Assembly (NCBI GenBank): GCA_002011235.1
Contig: MTMO01000048.1
Coordinates: 1 to 54,364, forward strand
DNA: 54,364 nucleotides
DNA from: Archaeoglobus sp. JdFR-27
Lineage (GTDB): Archaea > Halobacteriota > Archaeoglobi > Archaeoglobales > Archaeoglobaceae
Direction: 5' to 3'
The notes under the pieces: generated by a model
Told to the model about the DNA's origin: nothing
What the model saw: only the letters and a program-made list of their open reading frames with translations
The model's database searches: none
Position numbers and translations under genes: made by a program
Shown: in pieces, positions 9,394 to 18,116 of the stretch
Numbering within the stretch: the first letter of the stretch is position 1
How the letters are laid out: every line of letters begins with the position of its first letter

Positions 9394-9616
9394 ATGTTCC
9401 CCGGGAACTAACGCCGCCTTTCACAGCATTGCCATGCAGTCTCCGGCAGCTGACCCTTCTCGGGGTGTGCCATGCATGGGTTGTCCCGGAATCAAAGCTG
9501 GCAACGCCCACTCATCCGGGGACCTAAATATGCATGGCATATGATGTGCCCCCTAACTTGCAGAAAGCTTCATCGCTTGCCTCGCACACTCCGCTTCCTC
9601 CCCGTTTAGGGGCATA
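9394..9616 (-). ncRNA. Three-hairpin H/ACA-type guide RNA (Afu-4-like)
   Basis: On the minus strand a GC-rich segment folds into three consecutive long hairpins, each directly followed by ACA. Hairpin 1 is 9548-9613, arms GCCCCTAA and TTAGGGGGC, ACA at 9545-9547. Hairpin 2 is 9469-9538, arms GCCATGCAT and ATGCATGGC, ACA at 9466-9468. Hairpin 3 is 9399-9465, arms CCCCG and CGGGG, ACA at 9395-9397. Internal loops and apical kink-turn-like elements (CGGAG paired opposite TGA) are present. A TTTTT run follows. AGTATTTTTAG lies about 25 bases upstream. Archaeal H/ACA RNAs guide pseudouridylation of rRNA, and a triple-hairpin example is known from Archaeoglobus fulgidus. Confidence 0.75.
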
Positions 9617-9699
9617 GTATTTACGTTCTCAAGACTAAAAATACTTTTTCCTGATACTTAAAACGAAGAGTTTTTAAAATACATTTTTAAATTCTCCCT

Positions 9700-10482
9700 A
9701 TGGATCTCGAGATAAGACAGATTACGGATTCTTTAAAACTGGTTAGGATCGGTTTAATAAACTACTTCCTATTTGATTCTTTGTTGTTCGACTGCGGTAC
9801 AACATGCACAGCCCTAAAACTGATAAAAAATCTAGATCGTTCCATTCGATGCATAGTTGTATCTCACGCTCATTTTGATCATATTGCTGGTTTAGAAGTA
9901 ATAAAATCGGAATTTCCCAACGCAAAAGTTTTTACCCATGAAAGAATAAGGGGACTTGTAAAGAAAGAAAAGGTTATAGAAACTTGGAATAATGAGGATA
10001 GGGAGTTTTGCGATAAATTCGGCGAGAAAGCAAACCCATTCAATCTAAATTTTGAAATAGAGAACGCAAACTTTTTGGAAGATTTGAAAATAATTGAGAC
10101 TCCTGGACACTCTCCAGATGCAATTTCACTTCTGAATGAAGAAGAAGGATTCATGCTAGTTGCCGATGCTCTCGGTTACCCATTATCTTCAGGGAAAAAC
10201 ATTCCTATGTATTTTTATAGTTTCTCAAAATATATAGAGAGCATTGATAAGATTCGTGAACAGGCAGATATAGTCTGTCTTGGACACAATGGCGCCATTT
10301 TCAGCTCTGAATACTGTGATGTGGCAATAGAGGAGGCTTTCAAATTGAGAAAAGAGATCCAAGAGGGTTTAACCGAGGAGGAATTGTTCAACCGAATTTA
10401 TAAAGAGGAGATGTCTCTCTATCCACTCAGCACAATAAAAGCCGTTGCGAAACTTCTTGTAAAGAGATCTATCGAGGAGTGA
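9700..10482 (+). CDS. Metallo-beta-lactamase-fold hydrolase
   Basis: This 260-residue MBL-fold protein has the metal motif HAHFDH (H56, H58, D60, H61), then TPGHSPD, a metal-bridging aspartate in LVADALGYP and a last histidine in CLGHNG. The fold covers thiolesterases, lactonases and related hydrolases; glyoxalase II-like activity is possible but not shown. The C-terminal 60 residues are helical. TTTTTAAAATACA about 25-30 bases upstream suggests a near-leaderless mRNA, and no Shine-Dalgarno is seen. Confidence 0.88.
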   Translation: MDLEIRQITDSLKLVRIGLINYFLFDSLLFDCGTTCTALKLIKNLDRSIRCIVVSHAHFDHIAGLEVIKSEFPNAKVFTHERIRGLVKKEKVIETWNNEDREFCDKFGEKANPFNLNFEIENANFLEDLKIIETPGHSPDAISLLNEEEGFMLVADALGYPLSSGKNIPMYFYSFSKYIESIDKIREQADIVCLGHNGAIFSSEYCDVAIEEAFKLRKEIQEGLTEEELFNRIYKEEMSLYPLSTIKAVAKLLVKRSIEE

Positions 10483-10509
10483 TCAATTATTAAGTTTAAT
10501 TTTAACTAT

Positions 10510-10800
10510 TAACTAATTTTTTCAGGATTTCCTGATTAATGATCAACTCAGGTTTTCCTCTTTGTGTTTTAGTCAATCTCTTTGGGTTTTCTTCCCAACT
10601 TTTGAAGAAATGGGATTTCACCTATTTCTTTGAACTTGTTTATGGCTAATAGATTATTTGTTTTGTAACTTCAAAGAATTCAGGTATCTTTGCTACTGGT
10701 TTTCCTTTAAGTCATTGTTTGGTTATTCTCACTATGTCCTTGTTCGTTAGCTTTTCCACATAGCAGTTTTGTTCTGGTGTAAAGTTATTTCGAGATACTA
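10510..10800 (-). pseudogene. Degenerate transposase N-terminus (HTH region)
   Basis: On the minus strand the broken frames read like the helix-turn-helix start of an IS transposase: NNFTPEQN, VEKLTNKDIVRITKQ, stop, LKGKPVAKIPEFFEVTKQIIY. After a frameshift come NKFKEIGEIPFLQKLGRKPKEID and, after another, TKTQRGKPELIINQEILKKL. At least two in-frame stops and two frameshifts are present. The pattern FKEIGEIP...LGRKPK is common in IS630/ISNCY-like N-termini; the exact family is uncertain. No catalytic domain or terminal inverted repeats remain. Confidence 0.55.
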
Positions 10801-10857
10801 TGGTTTCTCACGATAAGGAAATTTTGAAAAAGTTAAAAAAATACAAACCCGCCGAAA

Positions 10858-11637
10858 TCATTTTTTCTGAAAGCTTATGATCTCAAAGACCAGGTTTTCA
10901 TCGACAAGACTGACGAGAAGACTGTCGAGCATACTCTCTGTGCAGACCACAATAACTCCACATCCATGATGGGCTGCTTCGATACAGACCTCTTTTGAGC
11001 CGAAAAATATCGGTTCAACCATGATTTTTCTGCAGGAAATTAATGCTTCAACCCCCAAAGCAACAACTATTTTCTTTGGATTCGATTTGATTAACTTTGA
11101 AAATTCTTCGTAATCAACTTTTCTGCTACCTCCTTCACCAACGTCAGGTACCTTAACAATTATAATTTCACCCTTTCCAGGAGGTTCAAAACCTTCCAGA
11201 GGTTTAATGAGCACGTCTTCTCCGTCCTGGGCTGACATTAGAGCTATACCATTACCATTGCCATCACTCACCTCCTTTGCAAATATGAATCCATCACTAT
11301 ACCAGTAAAGTACCTTGCTGTTCTCTTTCAGGTTTCCTGAAGCTATGGCGACTATTGATTTCGAATAAAGCTTCTTAACCAGCTCTTCAGAGAAAACATG
11401 AAGATCAAAGAGGTTCTTTGTCAACCACTCAACTCCCTTGTCTGTAACCTCGTAGAAACCTTTATGCACAACTCTAACGAGCCCTGCACTAACTAACTCT
11501 TTAAAATGCTCTGAGATCGCCTGAGGGGTAAGACGGAGCTTTCTGGCGATGTCTCTCTGATTTGCTTCTTTCTTTGAAACGAGCTCCGAAAGAATCAGTA
11601 ACCTCACAGTATCCTTCCTGCTTAGAAGAACATTCAT
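10858..11637 (-). CDS. Winged-helix transcriptional regulator with C-terminal sensor-like domain
   Basis: Residues 1-75 are a winged helix (NQRDIARKLRLTPQAISEHFKELVSAGLV, wing FYEVTDKGVEWL) like ArsR/MarR-type archaeal regulators. The remaining 185 residues are an alpha/beta domain (VLYWYSDGFIFAKEV, IIIVKVPDVGEGG, KKIVVALGVEALI) that I cannot match to a ligand. The same architecture is recurrent in archaea as an uncharacterised regulator. TTATAAAAG about 25 bases upstream places transcription start at the ATG at 11637, so it is probably leaderless. Confidence 0.75.
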   Translation of the reverse strand: MNVLLSRKDTVRLLILSELVSKKEANQRDIARKLRLTPQAISEHFKELVSAGLVRVVHKGFYEVTDKGVEWLTKNLFDLHVFSEELVKKLYSKSIVAIASGNLKENSKVLYWYSDGFIFAKEVSDGNGNGIALMSAQDGEDVLIKPLEGFEPPGKGEIIIVKVPDVGEGGSRKVDYEEFSKLIKSNPKKIVVALGVEALISCRKIMVEPIFFGSKEVCIEAAHHGCGVIVVCTESMLDSLLVSLVDENLVFEIISFQKK

Positions 11638-11797
11638 CAAACTAAGTAGTTTCTGGTAGCTTTTATAATTTACTTTGCTTTTACTTACTCTTGATTACTC
11701 TTCGACTAACTCTTTAACTATCTTCATTGCTCCGATTTACTCGATCCCAAATTTTCAATCGAGCAACACAATACCCACAATCACACTACAATCAAAC

Positions 11798-12817
11798 CTA
11801 TACAATGTTGTAAAGGATCTCCTCTACATTTCTATCTTTATAAAGCACATCATAAATTCCGATAAGCAGGGGAAATTCATCACTTTTTACCTTTCCCTGA
11901 GATTGTAGGTTTCTAAAAAGCTTATAAGCTCTTCTCGCATTTACATAACCTTCAACAACTCCTACTCCTCGCCTTTTTAACTCTTCAAGTGCTTCCTTAA
12001 CAGTAAGACCCTTGCCCAAAAGTTCACCGAGCATTCCATTTCTTCCACCTCTAAAGGTAGCGATAAGATCGCCAAATCCAGAGAGGCCATAAGCTATCTC
12101 CCTATCTCCTCCAGCAGCCTCCACTAATCGTGCAATCTCTCCTATCGCCATTGTTGCTATCACTCCTTTTAAATTGCTCATTTCAACACCCCCTCTCCTC
12201 TCTTCATAACCCCTTACCCAAGCGATTCCTATGGAGTAAATGTTTTTAAGGGCTGAAGTTATTTCAGTGCCTATCACATCGGTGCTCACCGTAATTCTAT
12301 AGAAATCAGTTTCAAATAACTCAGCCACCTCCCTTGCGACTTCATAGTTCTTACAGCTGAAAACCACTCTTGTTGGTGCTTTATTCGCAACCTCTCTTGC
12401 AATCGAGGGACCCGTTATTGCTATAATCTTATCAGCGAGATCTGGCATTTCTTTGGCCATATATTCTGGAACCGTTAGAATCTCATCCTCCGTCTCAAGC
12501 AAACCCTTTGCTATCGTTACAACCAGTTTTCCATCCACATCATCTCTTATCCTCTCAAACATCGGGATAACGCCTTCAGTACTCACTGCAAACAAAAGCA
12601 GATCTGCACCTTTTATTGCATCATGAAGCTTCTCAGGATGGAACACCTCTACATCCAAACTTACCCCAATTCTCGGATGTTTCCCTCCCTTTTCGATTAT
12701 TTTAAGTAATTCAATATCATACTCTGTTCCGTAAATTGCTACCTCAACACCATTCTCCCTCAGAGGAACCGTTAATGCTGAGCCCATTGCACCTGCTCCA
12801 ATCACAAGAACTTTCAT
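11798..12817 (-). CDS. gpsA: NAD(P)-dependent glycerol-3-phosphate dehydrogenase
   Basis: This 339-residue protein reduces dihydroxyacetone phosphate to sn-glycerol-3-phosphate. The Rossmann motif GAGAMGSALTVPL starts at residue 7. Family motifs follow: AKGLLE, ITGPSIAREVA, TEITSALKNIYSIGIAW with the catalytic lysine, and GLSGFGDLIAT. Archaeal membrane lipids use glycerol-1-phosphate, so this enzyme probably works in glycerol or redox metabolism rather than in lipid backbone synthesis. An NADP-dependent GpsA is known from Archaeoglobus fulgidus. The gene is monocistronic. Confidence 0.93.
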   Translation of the reverse strand: MKVLVIGAGAMGSALTVPLRENGVEVAIYGTEYDIELLKIIEKGGKHPRIGVSLDVEVFHPEKLHDAIKGADLLLFAVSTEGVIPMFERIRDDVDGKLVVTIAKGLLETEDEILTVPEYMAKEMPDLADKIIAITGPSIAREVANKAPTRVVFSCKNYEVAREVAELFETDFYRITVSTDVIGTEITSALKNIYSIGIAWVRGYEERRGGVEMSNLKGVIATMAIGEIARLVEAAGGDREIAYGLSGFGDLIATFRGGRNGMLGELLGKGLTVKEALEELKRRGVGVVEGYVNARRAYKLFRNLQSQGKVKSDEFPLLIGIYDVLYKDRNVEEILYNIV

Positions 12818-12938
12818 GGTAAAAACTTAAATCTTAATTATTAAAAATGTTAGGTTTAGAATTTGAAATTGAAAGCGGTTCCGACCAAAAATTTTTTTAG
12901 CACCTATTGCATCTAAAGGTTCAGGGTGGGGGATTCTC

Positions 12939-13214
12939 ATGCACAAAGAAGAGCTAGTATTTTTACATTTGACCTTGTTCCATATGAAGAGATTTTTTGA
13001 GGAAGCAGGAATTGCCAACGGCCATTTTTTGTCGTATGAAAAACTCGGTATCCAGCCAGTACACATCCACAGAAGCAAGGCTGACCACAAGAAAGCAATA
13101 ATTACGTTATGTAGAGGGATAACCGATATCTTCAAAGACAACCAGCCAGAAGATGTTTTGAGGAATCCGAGAGTTAGAGAACTACTGGATGGGTTGGAGA
13201 TCGAGCACCATTAG
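12939..13214 (+). CDS. UPF0058 family protein
   Basis: This small 91-residue archaeal protein starts MHKEELVFLHLTLFHMKRFF and contains the conserved HIHRSKADHKKAIITL of the UPF0058 family. Its conserved histidines suggest metal binding; the role is unknown. The 3' end overlaps the convergent rimI gene by 33 bases. Confidence 0.82.
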   Translation: MHKEELVFLHLTLFHMKRFFEEAGIANGHFLSYEKLGIQPVHIHRSKADHKKAIITLCRGITDIFKDNQPEDVLRNPRVRELLDGLEIEHH

Positions 13215-13619
13215 ATATGCGTCCTCTCCGTCTCTGTAATAGCCTGGAATTACATCAATAACCTTAAACCCCTTTTTTTTATACAATTTCTGAGCCCTTT
13301 CATTGGAGGCCCTTACCTCAAGGATTATCGACTTTTTTCCCCGTTCCTTGCATTTTTGTATCGCCGTATCCATGAGCATGCTACCAACCCTATGACCTCT
13401 GAACTCCTTTTTTACTGCAAAGGAAATTATTTTGGAAGAGTCATTCATATCCATTACAGCGATATATCCAACAACATTCCCCCCGATATCGGCCACAAGA
13501 AGGTCTGTGCTATGGGAGAGATATACAAAGAGATCGTAAGCTGGATTTTGAGGGCTAAAGGCCTCCTTCTCAATTTTTAGAATGTCTCTGAAATCCTTTG
13601 GTGTATACCTTCTGATCAT
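13182..13619 (-). CDS. rimI: RimI-like protein N-acetyltransferase
   Basis: This GNAT protein of about 145 residues starts MIRRYTPKDFRDILKIEKEAF. It has the acetyl-CoA pyrophosphate loop KKEFRGHRVGSMLMD and the C-terminal RASNERAQKLYKKKGF of RimI/Ard1 enzymes, which acetylate protein N-termini. TTATTTAATATG about 15-25 bases upstream of the ATG at 13619 supports this start over one four codons earlier. The stop lies inside the convergent UPF0058 gene. Confidence 0.88.
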   Translation of the reverse strand: MIRRYTPKDFRDILKIEKEAFSPQNPAYDLFVYLSHSTDLLVADIGGNVVGYIAVMDMNDSSKIISFAVKKEFRGHRVGSMLMDTAIQKCKERGKKSIILEVRASNERAQKLYKKKGFKVIDVIPGYYRDGEDAYLMVLDLQPIQ

Positions 13620-13662
13620 TACAGAGAGCACATATTAAATAAGGTGTTAGAGATTTAAAAAT

Positions 13663-14112
13663 ATGGTGTTCGAGGGGCTTCTAGATTTCATCACTCTAAA
13701 CTACAGAGGAAAGATAGTAGAGGTAGGTTCGGGGAGTTTTTTCGAAATTGCTCTGGAACTTAAGAAAAGAGGTTTTAATGTTACATGTGTAGATATAAGA
13801 GATATTAAACCCCCAAAAGGAGTAAAATTCTTTATAGATGATATAATAAATCCCAATTTTGAGATTTATGAGAATTCCTCCTTGATTTATTCCATAAGAC
13901 CACCCTATGAGTTATTTAAGGCTATCCACTCCCTTTCAAGAAGGGTTGGAGCAGATTGTATAATAAAACCCCTCCATAATGAAATCCCAGAGGGTTTCAG
14001 CCTTGTCAATTACAAAGGAGATTTCTTCTACCTCTCAAGATCGTTGGATTGCCAAGTAGGCAATAAGTTAAAAACTAGTACAGAGTGTTACGAAGAAAAA
14101 AGATTATTATAA
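13663..14112 (+). CDS. UPF0146 family protein
   Basis: This 149-residue protein has a methyltransferase-like Rossmann start (KIVEVGSGSFFEIALELKKRGFNVTCVDI) and the family signature YSIRPPYELFKAIHSLSRRVGAD. It is too short for a complete SAM methyltransferase, and its function is unknown. It is divergent from rimI, with overlapping AT-rich promoters in the 43-base gap. Confidence 0.83.
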   Translation: MVFEGLLDFITLNYRGKIVEVGSGSFFEIALELKKRGFNVTCVDIRDIKPPKGVKFFIDDIINPNFEIYENSSLIYSIRPPYELFKAIHSLSRRVGADCIIKPLHNEIPEGFSLVNYKGDFFYLSRSLDCQVGNKLKTSTECYEEKRLL

Positions 14113-14130
14113 GATTGTCAACCTTAATCC

Positions 14131-14538
14131 ATGGTGAAAATCCTTACCATAAAGGATATCGAAAGGTGTGTTGGCTGCGCTCTTTGTATGTATGCTTGTT
14201 CAAGAAGGAGACCAAAAAGCCCGTACATAGGTTATGACCATTCAGGAATCCTTGCAATAAGTCTTAGCGGATTTGAAAGGGGTGCAACCATTATAGTCTG
14301 CAGAGCCTGCTATGAGCCGCCTTGCAGTCAGGTTTGTCCAACAGACGCTTTGGTTCCAAGAAAAGGTGGCGGAGTGGTTTACAAAGAGAAACTCTGTATT
14401 GGTTGTGATAACTGCATCGAAGCATGCACAATCAGTGCGATTTTCAAAAGACAGGATGGAAAAGTGGCTTTGTGCATTCACTGTGGTTATTGTGTCGACT
14501 TCTGTCCCCATAGCGTTCTTGAATACAGGGAGGTGTAG
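14131..14538 (+). CDS. Multicluster 4Fe-4S ferredoxin (AOR partner)
   Basis: This 135-residue polyferredoxin has the clusters CVGCALCMYAC, CRACYEPPCSQVCPTDA, CIGCDNCIEAC and CIHCGYCVDFCP, so four [4Fe-4S] sites can be assigned. It resembles the HycB/DmsB-like electron-transfer subunits. It ends two bases before the aldehyde ferredoxin oxidoreductase start, so it very probably carries electrons for that enzyme. Confidence 0.9.
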   Translation: MVKILTIKDIERCVGCALCMYACSRRRPKSPYIGYDHSGILAISLSGFERGATIIVCRACYEPPCSQVCPTDALVPRKGGGVVYKEKLCIGCDNCIEACTISAIFKRQDGKVALCIHCGYCVDFCPHSVLEYREV

Positions 14539-14540
14539 AT

Positions 14541-16292
14541 ATGGATTTGATTGATTTCAACTTGAAAAAAATTCTCCACATCAATCTCAACGATTATTCC
14601 TATTTCGTTGAGGAAAGAGACATGGGTGAGTGGATTGGAGGAGTTGGAATTGCAACTAGGCTCCTTTCAGAGAACATAAAAAAGGATGTTGATCCATTAG
14701 ACGAAGGGAATGTTATTGTTTTAGCAGTAGGACCATTTACTCCAGCCTATCCTTTTGCATCCAAAACGGTAGCGATGTTCAAAAGTCCATTAACCTCAAA
14801 CCTGGGAGAGAGTCACGCAGGCGGAAGAAGCGCAACTGCCATCGCAAATGCTGGTTATGATGCCATCGTAATCAAGGGAGCCAGCAGCAAGCCTGTCTAC
14901 GTTGTAATCGAGAATGAAAAAGTTCATTTTAGGGATGCAAGAGTTCTGTGGGGAATAGAAGATTCACTTATTACAGGAAGGATAATCGCTGAAAAGGAGA
15001 AAGGAAGGGGTATTAGGGCCATAATGAGAATCGGTGGAGCAGGTGAGAAGCTTGTTAGATTTGCTGGAGTCATGACCGAGACCTACCGCCATTTTGGTAG
15101 AACCGGTCTTGGGGCGGTTTTTGGGAGTAAGAAGTTGAAGGCTTTAGTTGTTATTGGAAAAGGTACGAAAAGGCCAAGTGATGCTAAAAGTTACAGGGAA
15201 ATCTACAACAAGATCTTCGAGCTCGCAACCGCTTCAGATGCAATGAAAAAGTACTATCTCATTGGAACTCCTGTAAACGTTGCCCCTCTTAATGAGTTGA
15301 GAGCTCTACCAACCAGAAACCTAGAATCGGCCTATTTTGAGAATGCTGAGGAAATAAGTGGAGAAAAATTTGCCGAATTTAACCTTGCAAGGAGAATTGC
15401 ATGCAACCATTGCCCCACTGCCTGCATTCATCTCGCAGCCTTGAGAATTCCCTATGAGGATGAGCCGTATTTCCACAAAACGATAATGATTTCTTATGAC
15501 TACGAATTGATCTATTCCCTCGGCTCGATGCTCGGAATTGGTGATAGAAATGCGCTCCTTAAATTAATGCATAGGGTTGAGTTGTATGGAATGGATGCAA
15601 TGAGCACTGGTGTCTGCCTTGCATGGGCAACAGAAGCTTTAAAGAAAGGACTGATCTCTCAAAATGAGGCACTGGCTCCTTTAAAATTCGGTGATGCCGA
15701 GGCATATCTTAAAGCGATCGATAACCTTTATTTCCAACCAAATGAATTCTACAAAACGCTTGCTGAAGGAGTTGAGGCTATTTCCAAGAAATATGGTGGG
15801 AAAGAGTTTGCTCTGGCCTTTGGTGGTAATGAGATGCCTGGCTATCATACCGGGCATGGAGGTTACATAGGCTTTCTCATTGGACTCAGACACAGCCATC
15901 TGGATAATGCTGGTTATTCGATCGATCAGAAGGCGAAGGAGGATCCAGAGCCTGAAGAGCTCGTTGAAAAACTCGTGGAGGAAGAAAGCTGGAGACAGAT
16001 ACTTTCAAGCCTCGTTGTTTGTTTCTTCGCCAGAGGGGTTTATACACCCGAGCTGGTTGTAGAGGGTTTCAAACCTCTTGGAATTGAAATGAGCGAGGAT
16101 GAACTGAAAGAGATCGGCAGAAAGATATATTTGGAGAAATTAAAGCTGAAAAAGGAGCTTGGATTCGATTTAGGTAAAATGAGAATTCCTAAAAGGATTT
16201 TCGAGGTAGAAACGTTCAAGGGAAACTTGGACAGCAATTATATTGAAAGAGCTTTGAATTATTACGAGAAAAAGTATTACAGGGCTGTTTAA
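14541..16292 (+). CDS. Tungsten aldehyde ferredoxin oxidoreductase
   Basis: This 583-residue enzyme oxidises aldehydes to acids with ferredoxin as acceptor, using a tungstopterin and one [4Fe-4S] cluster. The N-terminal domain shows GGVGIATRLL, GPFTPAYPFASKTVAMFKSP and HAGGRSATAIANAGYDAIVI. The cluster ligands are CNHCPTACIH plus a cysteine in SSLVVCFFARGVY near the C-terminus. GAVFGSKKLKALVVIGKG is the conserved pterin-binding strand. Cotranscribed with the ferredoxin upstream; substrate class (AOR, FOR or GOR type) is not resolved. Confidence 0.92.
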   Translation: MDLIDFNLKKILHINLNDYSYFVEERDMGEWIGGVGIATRLLSENIKKDVDPLDEGNVIVLAVGPFTPAYPFASKTVAMFKSPLTSNLGESHAGGRSATAIANAGYDAIVIKGASSKPVYVVIENEKVHFRDARVLWGIEDSLITGRIIAEKEKGRGIRAIMRIGGAGEKLVRFAGVMTETYRHFGRTGLGAVFGSKKLKALVVIGKGTKRPSDAKSYREIYNKIFELATASDAMKKYYLIGTPVNVAPLNELRALPTRNLESAYFENAEEISGEKFAEFNLARRIACNHCPTACIHLAALRIPYEDEPYFHKTIMISYDYELIYSLGSMLGIGDRNALLKLMHRVELYGMDAMSTGVCLAWATEALKKGLISQNEALAPLKFGDAEAYLKAIDNLYFQPNEFYKTLAEGVEAISKKYGGKEFALAFGGNEMPGYHTGHGGYIGFLIGLRHSHLDNAGYSIDQKAKEDPEPEELVEKLVEEESWRQILSSLVVCFFARGVYTPELVVEGFKPLGIEMSEDELKEIGRKIYLEKLKLKKELGFDLGKMRIPKRIFEVETFKGNLDSNYIERALNYYEKKYYRAV

Positions 16293-16338
16293 TTTTATTT
16301 TTTATTGATGGATGAATAGGCGAGGAATCTATTACAAC

Positions 16339-18108
16339 TTAATTAAAATAGTAATAGTATTCCCCCTTACTCTTTTGCTCTCTGTCGAGCCTTGAATTCA
16401 GCTTGTTAACCCTCGGCCTCTTAGTTTCCTCATCTCTCCTGAACGTTATGCCGAGATTTGAGAGAAATCTGTTCATACCATCTTTCATGTTTAAAGGTTT
16501 GCTTGACTTGCCTTTCCTACCAGGCTCTCCATCAAAAACTATCAGCCTGTCGGAAATCATGTCAATAAGGTAGATATCATGATCTACGACGAAAACGCTC
16601 TTCTTTGAGTTCAAAGCGAATCTCCGTATTATTCTGGCAACCTCAGTTCTTTGTTCCACATCCAAATGGGCAGAGGGTTCGTCTAAAAGATAGAGATCTG
16701 CTTCCCTCAGCAAACATGCTATAATCGCTACCCTCTGGAGTTCTCCTCCACTCAGATCATTTAAATTCCGATCCATCAGCTCTTCAATCCTCAAAGGTTT
16801 CAAGAATTCCGTTTTGTAATAGGATGTGTTCACCATTGGATTGATTGAGGTTAGGAAAGCGGCAACCGATTTTTCAACCTCAGCTTTTATATATTGAGGT
16901 TTATAGGAGGTTTTTAGCTCCAGGTGCTTCAAATCAACCTTCTTTTCGTCATCCTCCAGTACTCCTGCAAGTATCTTTACGAAGGTCGACTTTCCTGTTG
17001 CATTTGGGCCAACGATACCCAGAACCTCCGACTGTTTGATCTCTCCACCCTCTACTTCAAGCCTGAAGCCATTCAAGGTTTTTTTGAAAGATGGATACTC
17101 CAACATGATATTCTCAAGCTCACTTTCCCTTGGTTGAAAAACATCGAACTCAATTGCCTTCTCCCTTATTCTGATGTTCTCTTCAGGTAAATAACCTCTG
17201 AGATACTGGTTTATTCCCGTTCTCACTCCTTTAGGATGAGTTATCACCCCATAGACTGCAGGCTCACCATAGGAGAGGTGAACGTAGTCAGCCAGCATAT
17301 CCAGAATGGCGATGTCGTGTTCCACTATAAGCACGGGTTTATCTTCAGCCTTCTCCTTTATCACCTTCGCAACAGACGTTCTCTGATAAATATCAAGATA
17401 AGAAGTTACCTCATCAAGGAAGTAAAAGTCCGCATCTTTCAGAAAGCATGCCGCAATTGCCAGTCTCTGGAGCTCTCCTCCACTGAGGTTTTTAACATCC
17501 CGGTTCAATGAGTTTTTTAGCTCCAACTTCTCAACCATAACATCCATTTGACCGATTTCATCTGCTTTCTCAAGAAGTTCCCTGGCTTTCCCTTTGTAAA
17601 CTTTCGGAATAGCCTCGATGTATTGTGGCTTTACGCTTGTTCTTATACCTGAAATCAGAGCTTTGAGGTAATCTAAAAGCTCCGTCCCTGCAAATCTATC
17701 GAAAATTTCATCCCAATCTGCGCTCTCCTTTCCGAGGTTCGGTTTCAGCTGTCCAGAGAGAATCCTTACAGCAGTCGTCTTTCCCGTTCCGTTTGGACCT
17801 AGCAGTCCAACTACATGACCTTTTCTCGGTATAGGAAGATTATAAAGTACAAATCCATTCTGACCATATCTGTGAACTTCCTTTCCTTCGAGTTCGTGTG
17901 GTAGACCAACTATGGAAATTGCTTTGAAGGGGCATTTCCTAATACATATGCCGCAGCCAACACATAGCTCCTCAGATATTATCGCTTTATCTTCAATAAT
18001 AACAGCCTCCCCCCCTGTTCTAACTACAGGACAGTATTTAAGGCATTCCTGGCTGCACTTTTCAGGTTTACAGCTATCTCTATCAACAACTGCAATCCTG
18101 TACTCCAT
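16339..18108 (-). CDS. ABCE1/RLI ribosome-recycling ATPase
   Basis: This protein of about 589 residues splits ribosomes after termination. The N-terminal iron-sulfur domain has CSQECLKYCPV and CVGCGICIRKCPF. Two ABC domains follow, with Walker A GPNGTGKTTAV and GPNATGKSTFV, signatures LSGGELQRLAIAA and LSGGELQRVAIIA, and Walker B FYFLDEVTSYLD and LYLLDEPSAHLD. I use the ATG at 18108, which has GGTGG about six bases upstream. It is the last gene of a thrS/EMC6-like/ABCE1 unit. Confidence 0.96.
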   Translation of the reverse strand: MEYRIAVVDRDSCKPEKCSQECLKYCPVVRTGGEAVIIEDKAIISEELCVGCGICIRKCPFKAISIVGLPHELEGKEVHRYGQNGFVLYNLPIPRKGHVVGLLGPNGTGKTTAVRILSGQLKPNLGKESADWDEIFDRFAGTELLDYLKALISGIRTSVKPQYIEAIPKVYKGKARELLEKADEIGQMDVMVEKLELKNSLNRDVKNLSGGELQRLAIAACFLKDADFYFLDEVTSYLDIYQRTSVAKVIKEKAEDKPVLIVEHDIAILDMLADYVHLSYGEPAVYGVITHPKGVRTGINQYLRGYLPEENIRIREKAIEFDVFQPRESELENIMLEYPSFKKTLNGFRLEVEGGEIKQSEVLGIVGPNATGKSTFVKILAGVLEDDEKKVDLKHLELKTSYKPQYIKAEVEKSVAAFLTSINPMVNTSYYKTEFLKPLRIEELMDRNLNDLSGGELQRVAIIACLLREADLYLLDEPSAHLDVEQRTEVARIIRRFALNSKKSVFVVDHDIYLIDMISDRLIVFDGEPGRKGKSSKPLNMKDGMNRFLSNLGITFRRDEETKRPRVNKLNSRLDREQKSKGEYYYYFN

Positions 18109-18116
18109 ATTTCCAC

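Noticed and set aside
9394-9616. RNase P RNA
   Set aside because: GC-rich structured RNA with GGGGAGGAAG looked similar at first, but the conserved GAGGAAAGTCC and ACAGAAA segments are absent. Three basal stems each followed by ACA fit H/ACA much better.
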